From: Isoetes taiwanensis
Taxonomy: Eukaryota > Streptophyta > Lycopodiopsida > Isoetales > Isoetaceae
DNA length: 64,000 bases
NCBI GenBank assembly: GCA_021234155.1
Contig: JAJEKV010000502.1
Span: forward strand, 1-64,000
Direction: 5' to 3'
In this document: positions 24,528-37,349 of the stretch, one piece after another
Layout: every line of letters starts with the position of its first letter
Position numbering within the stretch: position 1 is the stretch's first letter
Made by a program: the position numbers and the translations under genes
Notes under the pieces: model-generated
The model's database searches: none
The model's input: the letters and a program-made list of their open reading frames with translations, nothing else
What the model was told of the DNA's origin: nothing

Positions 24528-27055
24528 CGACATCTCACTCGTAGTGTATATCTCAACCATAGTTGCAAGACATCTCACTCACCCGTAGTTGCAACACAGG
24601 ACCCACATACATGTCCTGCAACATGAAGGAGATAGACTAATATTTGCACTTCTTGACTTGTTAATGTCTACTGAAGACCGATAGGAGCAGATCTAACAAA
24701 CAGTGTCCTTGAAGCTTGTAGGATCATCATTGCAACTTGAGCGAAACATTGCACATTTGTATGCAAATGCCACCTAAGTCCAACCTCATATATAAAGTTG
24801 AAAGAAGAGTCTAAGGAAATGTAAAAGTTCAAAAAATGAAAGTTTCTAAGGAAAGATGTATTCAGTGAAAGAAACAATGCCATACCTAATGTAGACAATG
24901 AATTCCAATGTGATGAACAATAAAAGCAGCTTTACAGAGGAGAGGAACAAATTATTATTTGATCCCATAAATAGTAAGATAATGGCTCTAAATTACCACG
25001 AAACTATCTGGATCTAAGACTTAAGCACATTTTGATGGGCGTGCTATGAATGGTTGAGCAAGTGGATAAGTTATGAGTACCCATTGTAACCATTGATGGG
25101 ATGGACACTTCTACTTTGTACTTTGATACATGGAAGGTTATCTGCTCTGTGTCTTCATATCTGGAAGTATATGGAATTGTGTAAGCTCAGTAAGCATATA
25201 TACAGCAAATGCCCTAGCTTGTTCAAACATAATTTCAGTATTTAGAACAACAAGAATATGAGATACATGTACATCCACCTAATCAATATAAAGATTTGGT
25301 ATTAGTTTAAAGCCACTAATAAATGATTAATTTACGTGGTACAATATAACAAATTACAAACCTTTCAACATAGCATGCTGATTGGATTGCTTGTTATGAG
25401 TAAATATAGTGTCCTTGCCTGCTTAGAAACACGGATGAAGTATGCTGGCAAAAACAGTAAAGAATTTGTAAGCATTGACTGAGCATACAAAACAGAGCCT
25501 ATTCTTTTGATGCCACTAATTGCAGAAAAAGCTTCAATAACTTAGTGCTCAGCCCTACTCATACAGAACTCATAAGCAAGATCTTTTATACTCATGTCCA
25601 TTCTTTGAGGCAAGATAACCTTTATCTGCCCCTTATATTTAGGTCTAAAGGGACTTTTTTCCTGGAAAACAAAACCGGGTGATTCTTTTCAGCTTTTATT
25701 TAAGGGTTTTAAGATTATTCAATGACCACATACATATAGGTCCTATGGAAAAAGAGCAAAAAGTAGGACCTAAATTGCATTAAACGAATAAAGCATGGCA
25801 ATAAGGAAGAACAAAGACCATGCATCACCTAGAATATAGAATATCTTGAACCTGGTTGCCTTACCACCTAAAACCATCAACTACGGAAAATAAATGGTAG
25901 CCTCAAGCACGATTTCTTGTCCTAGAGTTAGCTCTTATATTTCAAGTGACCGATGTAACCTGTTCTTCAATCTCAAATAGTAGAAGAGTTGACGCGGCAC
26001 AACTACTTCTATGAAACCCATGTTTGCCAAAATTGAGCCTTTCTCACCAATTTGTTCCTCATCACTAACGAATTCCCTTCATGACTTCACTTCAGCAAAA
26101 GAGCAAAAGCAAACCATTCTAGTAAAATCAATTAAGTTCTATGAAAAAATAGAGCGTAACATAACATGAGGGATCGCTTCAAGAGGGAAATAAAACTACT
26201 TACATCATCTGTCCACGCTTGAGAGCTCAAATTTAACCATGGCTTCTTGAAAACCCGAAATTCCCGATGCTAAGAATCTAAAACAAAATAAAATAAGCCG
26301 ATAAACAATCTATAAAGCCGCAACCCGAGACCATTCACCTTGGGCCAATTACATGCAATCATCAGCCTAGAACTCAAGCATATATCCAACCACCTTCCAA
26401 AGGCACAATGTGCATCGGATATCATGCCAAGAGAAAGAGGAAAAACCTCACAACCCAATCGAAATCATACAAAGTTTTTTCCGATTTTACGAACATAATA
26501 AGAAACACTGAGCTTCTAAAAAAAAAACCAACAAACTTGAATATGGATTTCATTTCTCCTATAACGCCGCATGATGTCATCGCATAGTATCATGTTTGCC
26601 AATGTTGGCGCAATCTTGCAATAACCCCGTTATTTGAGAGAACAAAATGTAGAGTACTAATAGTGCCGATAGGACATGATGCGCAAGGTGGGACTGGCAA
26701 ATACAAATTGAAGTGTTTGAAGGATTAACACTTGCAACAATGAGCGTTGCATTATTAAAATCCAGATTCTCGTGGAAAAAAAAGTCGGGTGAGCTTTTCA
26801 AGGGAAATAAAATTGAGCCATTGTGAAATTTGCAACCGATTTAAATTTTTTTTCTCAATTGTGCCCATGGCAAAGATAGCACCTACAAAGACCAAATGCA
26901 ACCAAGATACTTAAAAATGGGAATATGTCGGGTTCATGAGATCATGCAAAGATATTAGAAAAGCATCTTGTTGCAAGTCCGTTTCGCCAAGCCGCAGACA
27001 AAACCCTCGATCACGCTTCCATGTCACCGTGTTTTGACGGGCAATGTATCGAAGA

Positions 27056-28070
27056 CTAATTTCGCTTCTTGTAACCTCCCACATTTGGCATGCATATCAA
27101 TAAATGAACTCCCGACCATGACATCAGGTTTAAGGCCATGCTCACAATTTGTTCATAAATGTGGCTACCGCCTATGGCATTGATGCCGCCACATGCCTTA
27201 AGGATGCCGGGCAATGTAACTTTATTCATCTTTATGCCCTCCTCACGCATATCATTAAAAATCAGTAAAGCAAGATGGCCGTAATTATGCCGGTAATATG
27301 TTGTAAGAATTAGATTACATGACACGACATCTTGATTCAAAGAATCGCTAAAAACTCAGAGACTTCCTCCAAGCTTCCACATTTTGCGTGAGGCATCAAT
27401 AAGAGTGTTTCCAACAAAATTAGAGATCCGCTTTCAAAGATCGGGTCATGGACACATGTGACATGCTCTAAGATGCTTTGAGGACATTTCTGATGATTTG
27501 TTTTGGTAGGTTTTAGTGCCTCCTGTGCATGTTGTCAAAGCATTTCGTGGCAAAATCACCCTTCCCACGATTGGCATATCCCGCAATCATTTCACTTTAT
27601 ACCACTACATCTTGATTATGCAAATTATTCGTAAGCATCCGGCATGCTCAATGGCGATAAATTGTTGCATACCTTCAATAAACCCAAAAAGTAGCTTTGT
27701 TAGGCTTTATGCAATTGTTCTCAAGATCCCTTCAAAACAATCAAAGAAGATGCCCCTGTGCCATTCGGGCATACCCTCAAATCATTGCAAACCGATAAAT
27801 AACATCTTGTCAACGTGTAAATGATCAAGGCCAATTAATAATTCTACCAAGTTCTAAAGCATTTGTGCTACTGAAGGCTTTCAAGATACTAAAAAATGTG
27901 TACTTGTCTGGATTTGAGCCCTTTTGTTGCAGATTATGGTACAAACTAATGGTCATAGCCTCTTGAAAGAGCGTAGCACAGCCTTCAATGAGTGCATACC
28001 ACATATACAAACTTGGTTCTGAGACCTCATTGAATGCCTGATTTGCTTCAATCACACTTCAATTTGCAAA
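27056..28070 (-). pseudogene. Pentatricopeptide repeat (PPR) gene fragment
   Basis: Two in-frame stretches show PPR helical repeats. The segment at 28055-27825 includes the words MWYALIEGCA and NPDKYTFFSILKAFSSTNALELGR. The segment at 27340-27056 includes NQDVVSCNLILTTYY, GHLALLIFNDMREEG and KVTLPGILKACGGINAIGG. The alternation of a position-defined loop with ILKAC and ALELGR words fits plant PLS-class PPR proteins, which bind organellar RNA and often direct editing. Between 27340 and 27825 the frame is broken, and no start, transit peptide or E/DYW tail is visible. It lies wholly inside the Helitron on its sense strand, so it is best read as a captured and decayed gene piece. Confidence 0.8.
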
Positions 28071-28936
28071 CCGACGAATGACATGGTCAATGTGCACTTA
28101 AGAGACCATGCTATAGGACACATCTGCAAGTATCCCATGATTTTTTGCTCATGCTAAATTTTTGCTTTTTTAATGCTTTCACTATGCATCAATGATGCAC
28201 ATTACAGCTGATTATAATTCACAAAGAGCTTTGTATCTTATTCCCCGTAGATGAAGCGTGCAATGGTGCCCAAATATTCTAGCTGCTAGAATCTGCAGTA
28301 GATTCAAAAGCTTAATGGGATTGCACTTCTAGGCTATACAAAGCAAGCAAGTACAGATTTTCCTAAGCTAAGGTTCACAAATATAAGAATATGTATGTGA
28401 AGATAAGGAATAAATGCTCACCTTAGGGTTTCTTGATGCAGCAAATCCCAATGCATATACCCTGAGGAAGAAGATCAAGATTAAAAACAAAATCGAACCA
28501 CCAAACCCCTGCAATACTTAGAAATAAAACATACAGAGTTACATCGCTTCAAACAAAAACCCCCAGATCCGAGATACATCACGGATTTTGATGAGCTATC
28601 TCTCAGGCAATGCATCTCGATGCCATTATCGGGCCGGAATGTTTGAAAAAAAAAAGAATAAAATTTTGATTTGCTACAATTTATGCAAAACAACCGTGGC
28701 AAACTACAACCGTGGCAACCATGCCGATAAGCAGAAAAGAAATGTTGGGGATGGATACCCAAGCCATTTAAATCCCAAAGCCCCAAAAATCATAACGAAT
28801 TAATTTTCTGCAATTTTGGATTACCGAATCTTTTCCGACGTCTAAAGACTCTGAAATCTTAGGAAATCATGCTAAAAAAAAATCCAAAAACGTTTTCGGC
28901 CAAACCTGAAAATCCCAAATTAACAAGATTGATTGA

Positions 28937-29330
28937 TAGGGTTTCAATACATATAATATATTTAGAAACATTCAATATGGTATGAAGTTATACTAATAGT
29001 ACACAAGAAAAAATAATAGTACACGAAAAAATTTGTATAAGACTGAGCATTCTGCAAAGAATCCATATATACTATTCGTTTTTAATAAAGTAAAATACAC
29101 TTGCATAAGACTGAGCATTATGCAAATAGGGTTTCAATACATATAATATATTTAGAAACTTTCAACATGATATGAAGTTATACTAATAGTACACAAGAAA
29201 AAATAATAGTACACGAAAAAATTTGTATAAGACTGAGCATTCTGCAAATAGGATTTTAATACATGTATTATATTTAACAACATCCAACATTGTATGAAGT
29301 TATACTAATAGCACACATAAATCCATTCTA
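28937..29330 (+). repeat. AT-rich tandem repeat containing Helitron empty sites
   Basis: Three units begin TAGGGTTTCAATACATATAA or a close variant, at about 28937, 29127 and 29249. They share a middle part (GAAGTTATACTAATAGTACA), and the first two end with (C/G)TATAAGACTGAGCATT(C/A)TGCAAA. The unit junction ATGCAAATAGGG at 29119-29130 is an unoccupied copy of the Helitron target. No gene is present; 29331-29597 is plain AT-rich sequence. Confidence 0.85.
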
Positions 29331-29597
29331 AAAACAAATATTTTTATATGCTCAAATTTTTTTTCTAAGGTTTCCAAAGATCTTTTAACAAATATCGAAT
29401 GTGATATGGTACATTGATTATAACCATTGTACGGATATGATTTCAATTACAACTTAAATATATATGATAGCATGTATGTGAAGTATCTCATTCAATTATA
29501 TCTAGAAACACTGAAGTTACACATGAAAGATAAAGTACATATGGATCCATCAAACATGTTTTCATTTTCTCAAATCTTTTTTCAAAGAAGCATTTTG

Positions 29598-29602
29598 CAT
29601 TC
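29598..29602 (+). repeat. Ty3/Gypsy 5-bp target duplication, left
   Basis: CATTC directly precedes the 5' LTR and is repeated at 43567-43571 directly after the 3' LTR. Confidence 0.85.
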
Positions 29603-30204
29603 TGTTAGTCCTGTGCCTCCTCGTACAGGACTATTCATGCATGACATGCACTGTGTCAAGCTCAAGGATCCTCGTCGCCCACGGGTCAGCCATCAAAGGC
29701 TCAAAGACACGGTCAGCCATCAAAGGCTCAGAAGACCAAGCTAAGACCACGCGGTCAAAGCCCCAAGGCCCGGCCAACAAGAGGCGCCCGCCAGACAAGT
29801 GATGACCACACCGCCCGTGTCGGGCCAAGATGATTCTAGGCATTTCAAGAGGCACCGCCAACATTCCTCAAGAATCAGGCCTCCTTCCGTGAGAGTCGGC
29901 ACCGAGATCGGTCCCGAGTGTTCATATTGGGCCCAAGGCCATTGTACTATATATATGACTAGAGCTCGCACATGAGTTCTAGATGAGTTTTGAGTCTTGT
30001 CTCCTTTCGGGTTCTTCTCTCTCTTGGCGAGCTCATGTATGTTCATCATTGATATCAAGGAAGCTTATCATTTTCCTCTCATTTACATTTTCTTCTTCTT
30101 CTTCTCTTCTTGCAAATCCGTGTGACATAGTCCCGGACTCTCCTTTGTTAGATCCACGGGTCCTCACAGGGCTGTCTTCCCAGAGTTTAACCTGACCCCA
30201 AACA
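29603..30204 (+). repeat. 5' LTR of the Ty3/Gypsy element
   Basis: About 602 bp, TG...CA ended and aligned throughout with 42960-43566. It contains an internal short tandem repeat (CATCAAAGGCTCA twice), GGGCCCAAGGCC, a TATA motif and a CTTCTTCTTC tract. Confidence 0.92.
29947..29958 (+). promoter_or_regulatory. Likely LTR TATA box
   Basis: The word CTATATATATGAC lies 15 bp after GGGCCCAAGGCC. The same block is conserved in the 3' LTR (about 43297-43311) and in the lone LTR (21539-21551). Conservation across three LTR copies supports a core promoter role; activity is inference. Confidence 0.6.
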
Positions 30205-30338
30205 CTGCCGCCGCTGCGGGTCGCGATTCCATCCTACTTTCTTCGCCATGTCCGTCCGGAATTTCACGCCCGGGAAGAACTCCCTTTCGGGGACGGCCTC
30301 TCGCTTGGGCGCCATCGGTCGGGGGAAACGTCCGCGAC

Positions 30339-31830
30339 ATGTATGGATCTGCTTATGACATAGAGGGAGGCCATCTTCGGTCTAGGGCTGGGTCGCGCCA
30401 CCAACCCTCGTGTCTGTCGTCTCGTCCCAGTTCCCCGCCCCAAGCGTGCAAACATTGCTCACAACCTCAGTCACCTCATCACTATCAGGAGCCCTATCAG
30501 GCTCAACCTTCTCAACCGTACTTTCATACACCTAAACATGCCTACATCCATCATTCTTCAGGCCATACGCCTCTTCCTTCACAACCATCATCTCCCCCGG
30601 GTGGGCAAGGATATCCACAAGTCTCTTTGCGCCCTACCCAGAATATCCTTTTCCTACATTTCCTACCGCCCCTTCCCCTGTTTACAACCTTACAGATCTC
30701 AAAACCAATGCTCAAGCAACTTCGGCCTCCTCCACCGTAGCCACCCCTTCATCGTGGTCCTTCGTGCACCATGCCACCTTCAACTCAACCTCAATATCCT
30801 CACTATAATTGTTCCTCGCCCAGCCCAAGCACTTTCACATCTACCTTTCGGACTCAAAACCGACTTATCCCACCTTTGGCAACACGAAAGGCAAACCCTT
30901 AGACCAAAGTGCTCAGGCCCACATGGAAGAATTTGAGGCTCTAGCTGTCCTAAATGGTCATGCGCAACCTCAACTGAAATTCCACATCTTTTTCCACCAC
31001 CCTCGGTTTTTCCTCATCAATGGCTCATGTCCAACAAAAGCCATTGGAAACAAGACTGGTCAGAAATGCGAACTGCTTTTCTGTCTCATTATGGGACCAC
31101 GGATGATGATCAACTTCATCTCAAGCAACTCAATGAACTTCAACAAGAGCCCACGGAGTCTGCCCGGGATTTTGCGGATCGACTTCACATTCTGCTAAGT
31201 AAGCTCAAGGAGTACCCCACACAGAGCCAGATTTTGGTCTGGTTTCTCCAAGGACTTCCTCCAGCTATTCGACTCATGACTGAATACCTGCGTCCCAAGA
31301 CTTTGGAGCAGGCTATCGACCTTGTCAATCACTCACCAATGTTTCTCCCGAGGCGTGGCTCTTCAAGAGCTCCCGCTCATTCCACCTGTCATGGTTCCAC
31401 AGACGGTACTGTTCAGCCTCAACACGCTTAATCCCACAGCCAAATGATCGGTGCCATATTTGCAAAATACCAAGGCCATTTGGCAAATGAGTGCAACTCC
31501 ACCAATGGCCCGCCTCATTGCAAGCGATGCAACATGTGCAATCATGCCACGGAAGAGTGCACTCGCACTCATCCCACACCGTTCCGCAACAAAATGGTTT
31601 ATCAAGTGCAAACCACACCTCAAAGAACAATCGTGACTATCAGCAGCCACCACTTGGTGCAACCCACTAACTCTATCAAGAACAGAGCAACAACGGGGAC
31701 CCAACCCACGCATCTTCTTTTGATCCTTCTAAAGCTCAGTGTTATCACCGCCAAGAATGGGGTCATACCACCACCACGGCGTGTCCTCAACTTCCATGTT
31801 CGTGCATTTCCTCCCGCATAAATCAGACCA
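30339..31830 (+). pseudogene. Gypsy gag with three zinc knuckles
   Basis: The N-terminal part (30339-30740) is rich in Pro, Gln, Ser and His. The capsid-like retrotransposon gag domain is clear at 31027-31350, with words such as WSEMRTAFLSHYG, LHLKQLNELQQEP, ARDFADRLH and FLQGLPPAIR. Three CCHC zinc knuckles follow. The first (about 31452-31497) is split by a frameshift, the second (CKRCNMCNHATEEC, 31527-31568) is intact, and the third (about 31738-31785) has lost its second Cys. Gag packages element RNA into virus-like particles. Frames change several times, so no complete protein is encoded as read. Confidence 0.85.
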
Positions 31831-32539
31831 CATCGGTCCGCCTCACGTTTACCAACTCGATTGCTAATGGCAAACAAGGCCCGAGACCAGTTCTTAAGAA
31901 GCCACCAAGAGCGCCAAAGAATCACGCTTATCAACCAGCTCCAAACAAATCAACCTCACCTGGATCAACAAGCTAGAGGAAATTTTTTTCGTGCACTTAA
32001 TCCTCCACCCAGCCATCAAATTGGGCTTGGTTTAGTTTCACGCTGCACTGTACGGGCGCCACGCCCCTTGACCATTATTCCGAATGGCACGCAACCTGCC
32101 TTTGCAGTTGACACCATTCCTCATGAGGACGAAAAAAAGGTTCACTTTGCACCTGACTTGGAGAAGCTCATGCCACATGTCATGCCAAAAGTTCGCCAAA
32201 GCATTTTGAACCTCATGCAAGCCGCTGAAGGCCGTGACATTGGCAAATGTTCATGCCACCACCAGAGCTCAACAAAGACAAGATACACCTTCCACATCTC
32301 AACCTCCACGCCTCGGACGATCTCAATATTGTCGCAGAGGTTGACTTACTCAAAGAAGTTGCCGCTTCACTACCACGCACTCCAAAGACCACTGGAACCA
32401 AAGATATCCTTTTTCTCATGTGCCTCTAGAACTCCAAGAGGAGCTAGCCAAGATCAAAATTCCTTTAAGCTTGGCAACCATTTTGAAACTCCGTCTCCGC
32501 CTCAAGGACCGGTTACCACTCCCAACCTGTTCTAGTTGG

Positions 32540-35500
32540 GGTCGTGGTTACCTCTACACCCACGGGTCCATGCCACTTGGGTAATCGCAAAGTCAACCAT
32601 GTTCAAATAGATGGAGGTAGCGCTAGCCAATCTCATCACGGATAAACTCAGTAAACAAATGGGCATCACACAACTCTTTTCGTGCCCCATATGACATCAA
32701 GTTGGCTAATGGCCATATCACGCGACCTCAAGGCGTCACACCTCTTCTTCACATCAACATCGGTGATCTCCGCTTCCCCATGGAATTTGGAGTTTGGAAA
32801 GCTGGCGAAGATCCAGGTGACTATGAAATGTTGGTCGGCAGACCTTTTCTCCGCCAGGCCAAGAGTATCCATTACTGGGCCACGGACCAGTTAGTCATCA
32901 CTGATGGTCATCTCAATGCCACCATGGACTTGCAAACAGTAGTGATCATTTTCGCTGTTGAACATGCGTAACCCCTCTCTCGCATTACCGCATTCAAGAA
33001 GCTCGTAACATTTATCAAGTTCAGCTCCACCGCGGAAACGCCTCCGCCATCCTACCCCTAATATGCTGATCCTTGGGGAGAAATGACTCTTGATCGACTG
33101 TGTCAGGGTTGCTTTGTTTGACCCCTTACCGCTCCTGCAATCGAATCCAACGTGTTGATCACTTTTCGTGATGTCGAACCTCCCGCAACTCCCCGTTGAT
33201 GTACACGCCGCCATGAAGCAACCTCTCGCGGATGAAACTCAGAACCCCTCTTTTCACCACGCAGTGCCACGATCCGTTATGCTCCAACCTCCCTCGCACA
33301 CATTGTCCGTGATACCAAGTAATACCCCATATTCGCATCGTAAGTCGAGATCGTGGACGGGCAATAATCAACCCGGTCCAAGATTGTCAGAAATCTTCCC
33401 GCCTTTATCGTATCAGGTGGGCCAAGCTATTCAAAAATTCAAACACATTTTCACCGGAGTTACGTAGATCTTCGGGAATCAACAAAAGCTTGGGGAACTC
33501 ACCATTCCTACCAAATCGATGCACCCACCGGTTTAGCAACGACATAAAGACGGGCCAACCCTAATTACCGCGGATCGCGCCAATGAAATTGACAAACTCC
33601 TTGTCGCAGTTTGATCTATGAGGTCAAACATTCGAATGGGTGAGCCCCATCGCCATTGCCCTCAAACACAATGGTAAGATCCGCCGTGTGGACTACCGGA
33701 ACTCAATCGTGCCACCTGAGCGTGATCATTTTCCACTTCCCTTCACGCACTGTGTTCGAAGAGGTGGCGGACATGAGATGTACTCCTTCATGGATGGTTT
33801 TTTCGGCTAGCAATCGATCTCAATCAAAGAATCTGATCAACTCAAGACTACTTTCACCACCCCGTGGGGCACTTTTGCCTACAAGGTGGTTCCTTTTGGA
33901 TTATCAAACTCTCCATCAACGCTTCAACGCATCATGCTCTCTTTTTTTTCATGATTTCATGAAGGAAAATCCTTCTTGCAAATTTTTCAAGATGACTTCT
34001 CCGGCCACAGCTTCCATGGCTGACCATTTGGATAAATTGGAACTCGTCTTCCGTAAATGTGATGAGTCCGCATTAGTCTCAATCCTGAGAAATGCACCTT
34101 TTGCATCACCTCCGTGTTCTGTTAGGCCATGTTGTCGAGAAAGTGTGTATCACCACGATCCCCGCCAAAATCGGTTGTGTGCTCAAGGCTCAAGCACCGC
34201 CCAATATCAAGGAGACACTTTCTTTCCTGGGTAAGGTCAATTATTACTCCACCTTCATACCGGACTAGCACCATTGCGCATCCCATTCATAAACTCACGG
34301 TGATTTTAATCCACGGGCTTGGAATTCCCAGCGGATGTCGCTTTCCAACAGCTTGAAGCTTTTGCTTACTCAGCACCGGGTTCTTGTTCCTCCTCAATGG
34401 GACAAGCCCTTTCATGTTCATGTAGATGTTCCTGCGTTTGCTATTGAGCTGTTTTTCTCAAGAATATGATGCGCACATCGACAAACCAAATCGCTACGCC
34501 GCCAGAAAAACTCCAATTCATTGAGCGCAACTATTTCGCCACAGAGCGTGAAGCTTTGGGTCTCATTTTCAAGGCCCAACGCCTTCCATCACTACCTTTT
34601 GGGCAGTCAAATCAAGTTCTTTGTGGACCATCAAGCACTCCTTTATTTGATCAACAAGTCCACGCCCACGGGCCGCATTGCTCGTTGGGTCCTTCTTCTT
34701 CCAAGAATTTGCTCCTTTTTGAAATCGCTCATAAGGCCTAAGAAATCTCATGTCGCCTCGGATTATCTTTCACGATCCACACGATGATCCCTCAACCGGA
34801 GTCTCGACGCCTTTCCCGATGCTCGCCTCTTTTTAGTCACAGCAACACCACATTGGTTCCATGATTTTCAGCAGCATACCTCCTTGTGTGCTCTTCCACC
34901 GTGAAGACGAGACGCTTCTCTCCCCCTAAGCGACAATCCTTGCCGCCATCAATTCCTCCGCGAGGTCCGTGACTACACCATGGTTGCGTGGACATCTCTA
35001 CAAAAGGGTAAGGACACCATCCTTCGACGCCGTGGTTCTACCTCATGAAGTTCCGTGATATTGTTCGAGAAGCTCATCAAGGGCTAGGTGGTGGTCATTT
35101 TCATGGTGACACCACGGCACGCAAAAATCCTTTCTAGCTGGGTATTATTGGCCCACGCTCTTCAAAGATGCTCACGCCCACGCCAAGACGCGGTGACGCT
35201 TGCCAGCGGGGGACGCCCCACGGCCCGACTCTTTCCTTGACGGCGTCGCCACGCCACTTCCCTTCAAAGAAATGGGGAATGGACTTTGTGGGACCTATAG
35301 ATCCTCCCGCGCAAGCACACCTGCGTCTGCTACATTCCGGGTTCTCACCGACTACGCTTACCAAATGGGCGGAAGCTTGTGCACTCCGCATAACACCGCA
35401 GCAGCACACGCCTAGGGTCCTCTATCCACAAATTATCACGCGATGCCCGGCTGCCCCACTGAGCTGGTCAGTGACCGTGGTGTCCATTTCATCAATCATA

Positions 35501-36135
35501 CTATCAAGGAGCCGACGGATTATCTCCTCGATACATCATCACAAGAGCACACCTTACTATCCTCAAGGTAATGGTTTAAAAAGCACCAACAAAACTCCGG
35601 GTCACCATTCTCAAGAAAATTTGTGACGCTTCCCCAGACACCGGCATAAAACTTCCTATTGTTCTTTTTGGGCCTACAATACTTGTTTCAAGATTGCTAC
35701 CGGTCACACTCCTTTTAAATTGGTTTATGGTCGTGAAGCTCTCATGCCGCTTTGAATACATCCTTCCAACACTCCGCTTTCAACTCGCTTTTCGCCATAA
35801 TCCACCCTTAAGACTCAAAGAAAGGGTCTATCAATTAGAACAGCTTGGATGAACTTCAAGGGATGCTTATATTCGTGTTCTTCATGGACAACAAGTTGCA
35901 AAAATCTTTACATGACAAACGCTTGAAGACAAAAACATTCAAAGAAGGCGATTTGGTTCTTCTTTATGATTCCGTGTACAAAAATTTTCAGGTAAACTCA
36001 AATTTCGTTGGCTTGGCCCTTATCAAATTGTTCAAGTGGTTAGACCAGCGTTTTTAAACCGGGCAGAGTTAGATGGCACTCCATTACCTACATTGGTTAA
36101 TGGTTTTCGCCTCAAAACATTTCATCACACGTAGT
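32540..36135 (+). pseudogene. Gypsy pol: protease, reverse transcriptase, RNase H, integrase
   Basis: Protease: QIDGGSAS at about 32604-32627 (DGG in place of DTG or DSG), with MLVGRPFLRQ further on. Reverse transcriptase: TTFTTPWGTFAYKVVPFGLS near 33850-33905 and IFQDDFSGHS with FQDD at 33985-33996, where most families have Y-x-DD. RNase H: FFVDHQALLYLINKSTPTGR near 34620-34675, ending VASDYLSR. Integrase: a zinc-binding stretch with GYYWPTLFKDAHAHAK near 35140-35185, first Asp in WGMDFVGP (35282), second in VSDRG (35473). The position of the catalytic Glu reads Lys (NGLKSTNK, 35579). The end matches the usual KFRWLGPYQI region near 36003-36033, and no chromodomain is seen. Numerous frameshifts and stops make the copy inactive. 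Confidence 0.88.
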
Positions 36136-36779
36136 TTTTACAATCAACAAATGTGACACAGTTCAAGAAGCAAACACCACAGAAAGTGACTAGAAAGGCG
36201 GCATATTATATTATAAAGCACAATTTCATTAAAATGAGAAATTTCGTGATTCCAATTAGGGATGAAAATCCCTTTTAATCCATTTTATGACGATTTTTTG
36301 AGCAATTATGGCGTAATTTAGCAAAAAAAATGCATCTAAAGTGCCATTTATTGGCGCCATTAATATTAGAGGGGGAAAACAACAAAAAAAAAAAAAAAAT
36401 AACTTAAGTTAGCAAATTTTACCTATTTTACAGTGAAGAAGGGCATCATTAATCTCTGAAATTGACAAATTTACACATCAAGAAAATTTGTTTATGAAGC
36501 TAAAATATTTTAAATTTGTTGCTGAATTGAATCATTGCCATTAGTAGGATCATGCTTTTCTTTGCCAACATTCATAAGAATGTCAAATCCGGCCCACTAA
36601 ATGCCTCTTCGTCAAAGTTGTGTCGATTTTGAACTCATCGTGACTAAAATCTTCAATTGGTACCAAGCCGGACGAAGGTGACTCCACAACAAATCTCCCG
36701 GCATACCGAACGCAGCATTTGCTATAGCGGACCAAATGCATGCCGGTGAATGCATCCTCAACATATTTTTTGCATGCAT

Positions 36780-37220
36780 GAATGCAAATGGCGCCATGGC
36801 GCCATTTGCATCCTCAAGATGTTTTGAAATGGCACCTTGAGGATGCAACATGGTGCCATTTACACCCCCAAAGACAAAAAAATTTCCCCCAAAAAGGGTT
36901 ATTAGTGCAAATGGCGCCATGCCATTTGCACCATAAAAAAATTCAAAAAAAAATTTTTTTTTTTTTTTTTTTGGAAATTTTTTTGAATTTTTTTTGTTCG
37001 CGGTTGCGAAATGGCGCCATGGCGCCATTTGCATCCTCAAGGTGCCATTTCCAAACATGATGAGGCATCCACAAAGATGCATTTGATATAACATTCTGGA
37101 TTCAAATGCGAGATGAATGCAAATGGCGCCATGGCGCCTTTTGCATTCCTCAACATGCATTTAATAAAGCAGATCATGCTAAGGATGCATGCCATTTGCA
37201 TCCTCAATATGCATCAAGCA
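36780..37220. repeat. Palindromic array: AAATGGCGCCAT words
   Basis: Repeated copies of GCAAATGGCGCCATGGCGCC followed by ATTTGCATCCTCAAG, in both orientations, plus a long A/T fold-back at 36937-37010. Seen directly. Confidence 0.9.
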
Positions 37221-37349
37221 AACATATATTCAAGAAACCGATGCTATTTGACTCAGGGAAAACTAAAAATCAAGTAAAAGAAGACCTACTTTTGCCTTTG
37301 GAGACTTGCCTTCATGATTCTTGATATCTTTAGTGTCTAGAGTGATGAA

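Larger units (their letters stand above)
21908..28936 (-). mobile_element. Non-autonomous Helitron carrying captured gene sequence
   Basis: On the minus strand the element begins TCAATCAATC (28936) and ends with a GC-rich hairpin (GCCCGGC, 3-nt loop, GCCGGGC, at 21919-21935) followed by CACCATAA and CTAG (21911-21908). The 5' TC start, subterminal 3' hairpin, CTRR end and insertion between A (21907 side) and T (28937) are the defining Helitron features. The pre-insertion junction ATGCAAATAGGGTTTC is present intact next door (about 29119-29134), which supports the exact boundaries. No Rep or helicase motif is visible in the 7.0 kb, so mobility would depend on an autonomous relative. A PPR fragment lies in the sense orientation near the 5' end. 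Confidence 0.9.

Noticed and set aside
25790-26075. Possible second captured gene piece in the Helitron (minus strand, words such as QLFYYLRLKNRLHRSLE)
   Set aside because: Interrupted by at least two stops and matches no motif I know; too weak to list.
31325-31934. Minus-strand frames of 101-116 codons
   Set aside because: Antisense shadows of the gag zinc-knuckle region.
36612-37160. Minus-strand 182-codon frame
   Set aside because: Made mostly of the AAATGGCGCCAT repeat and a poly-A run; words such as MAPFAF repeat with the array, so it is unlikely to be a gene.
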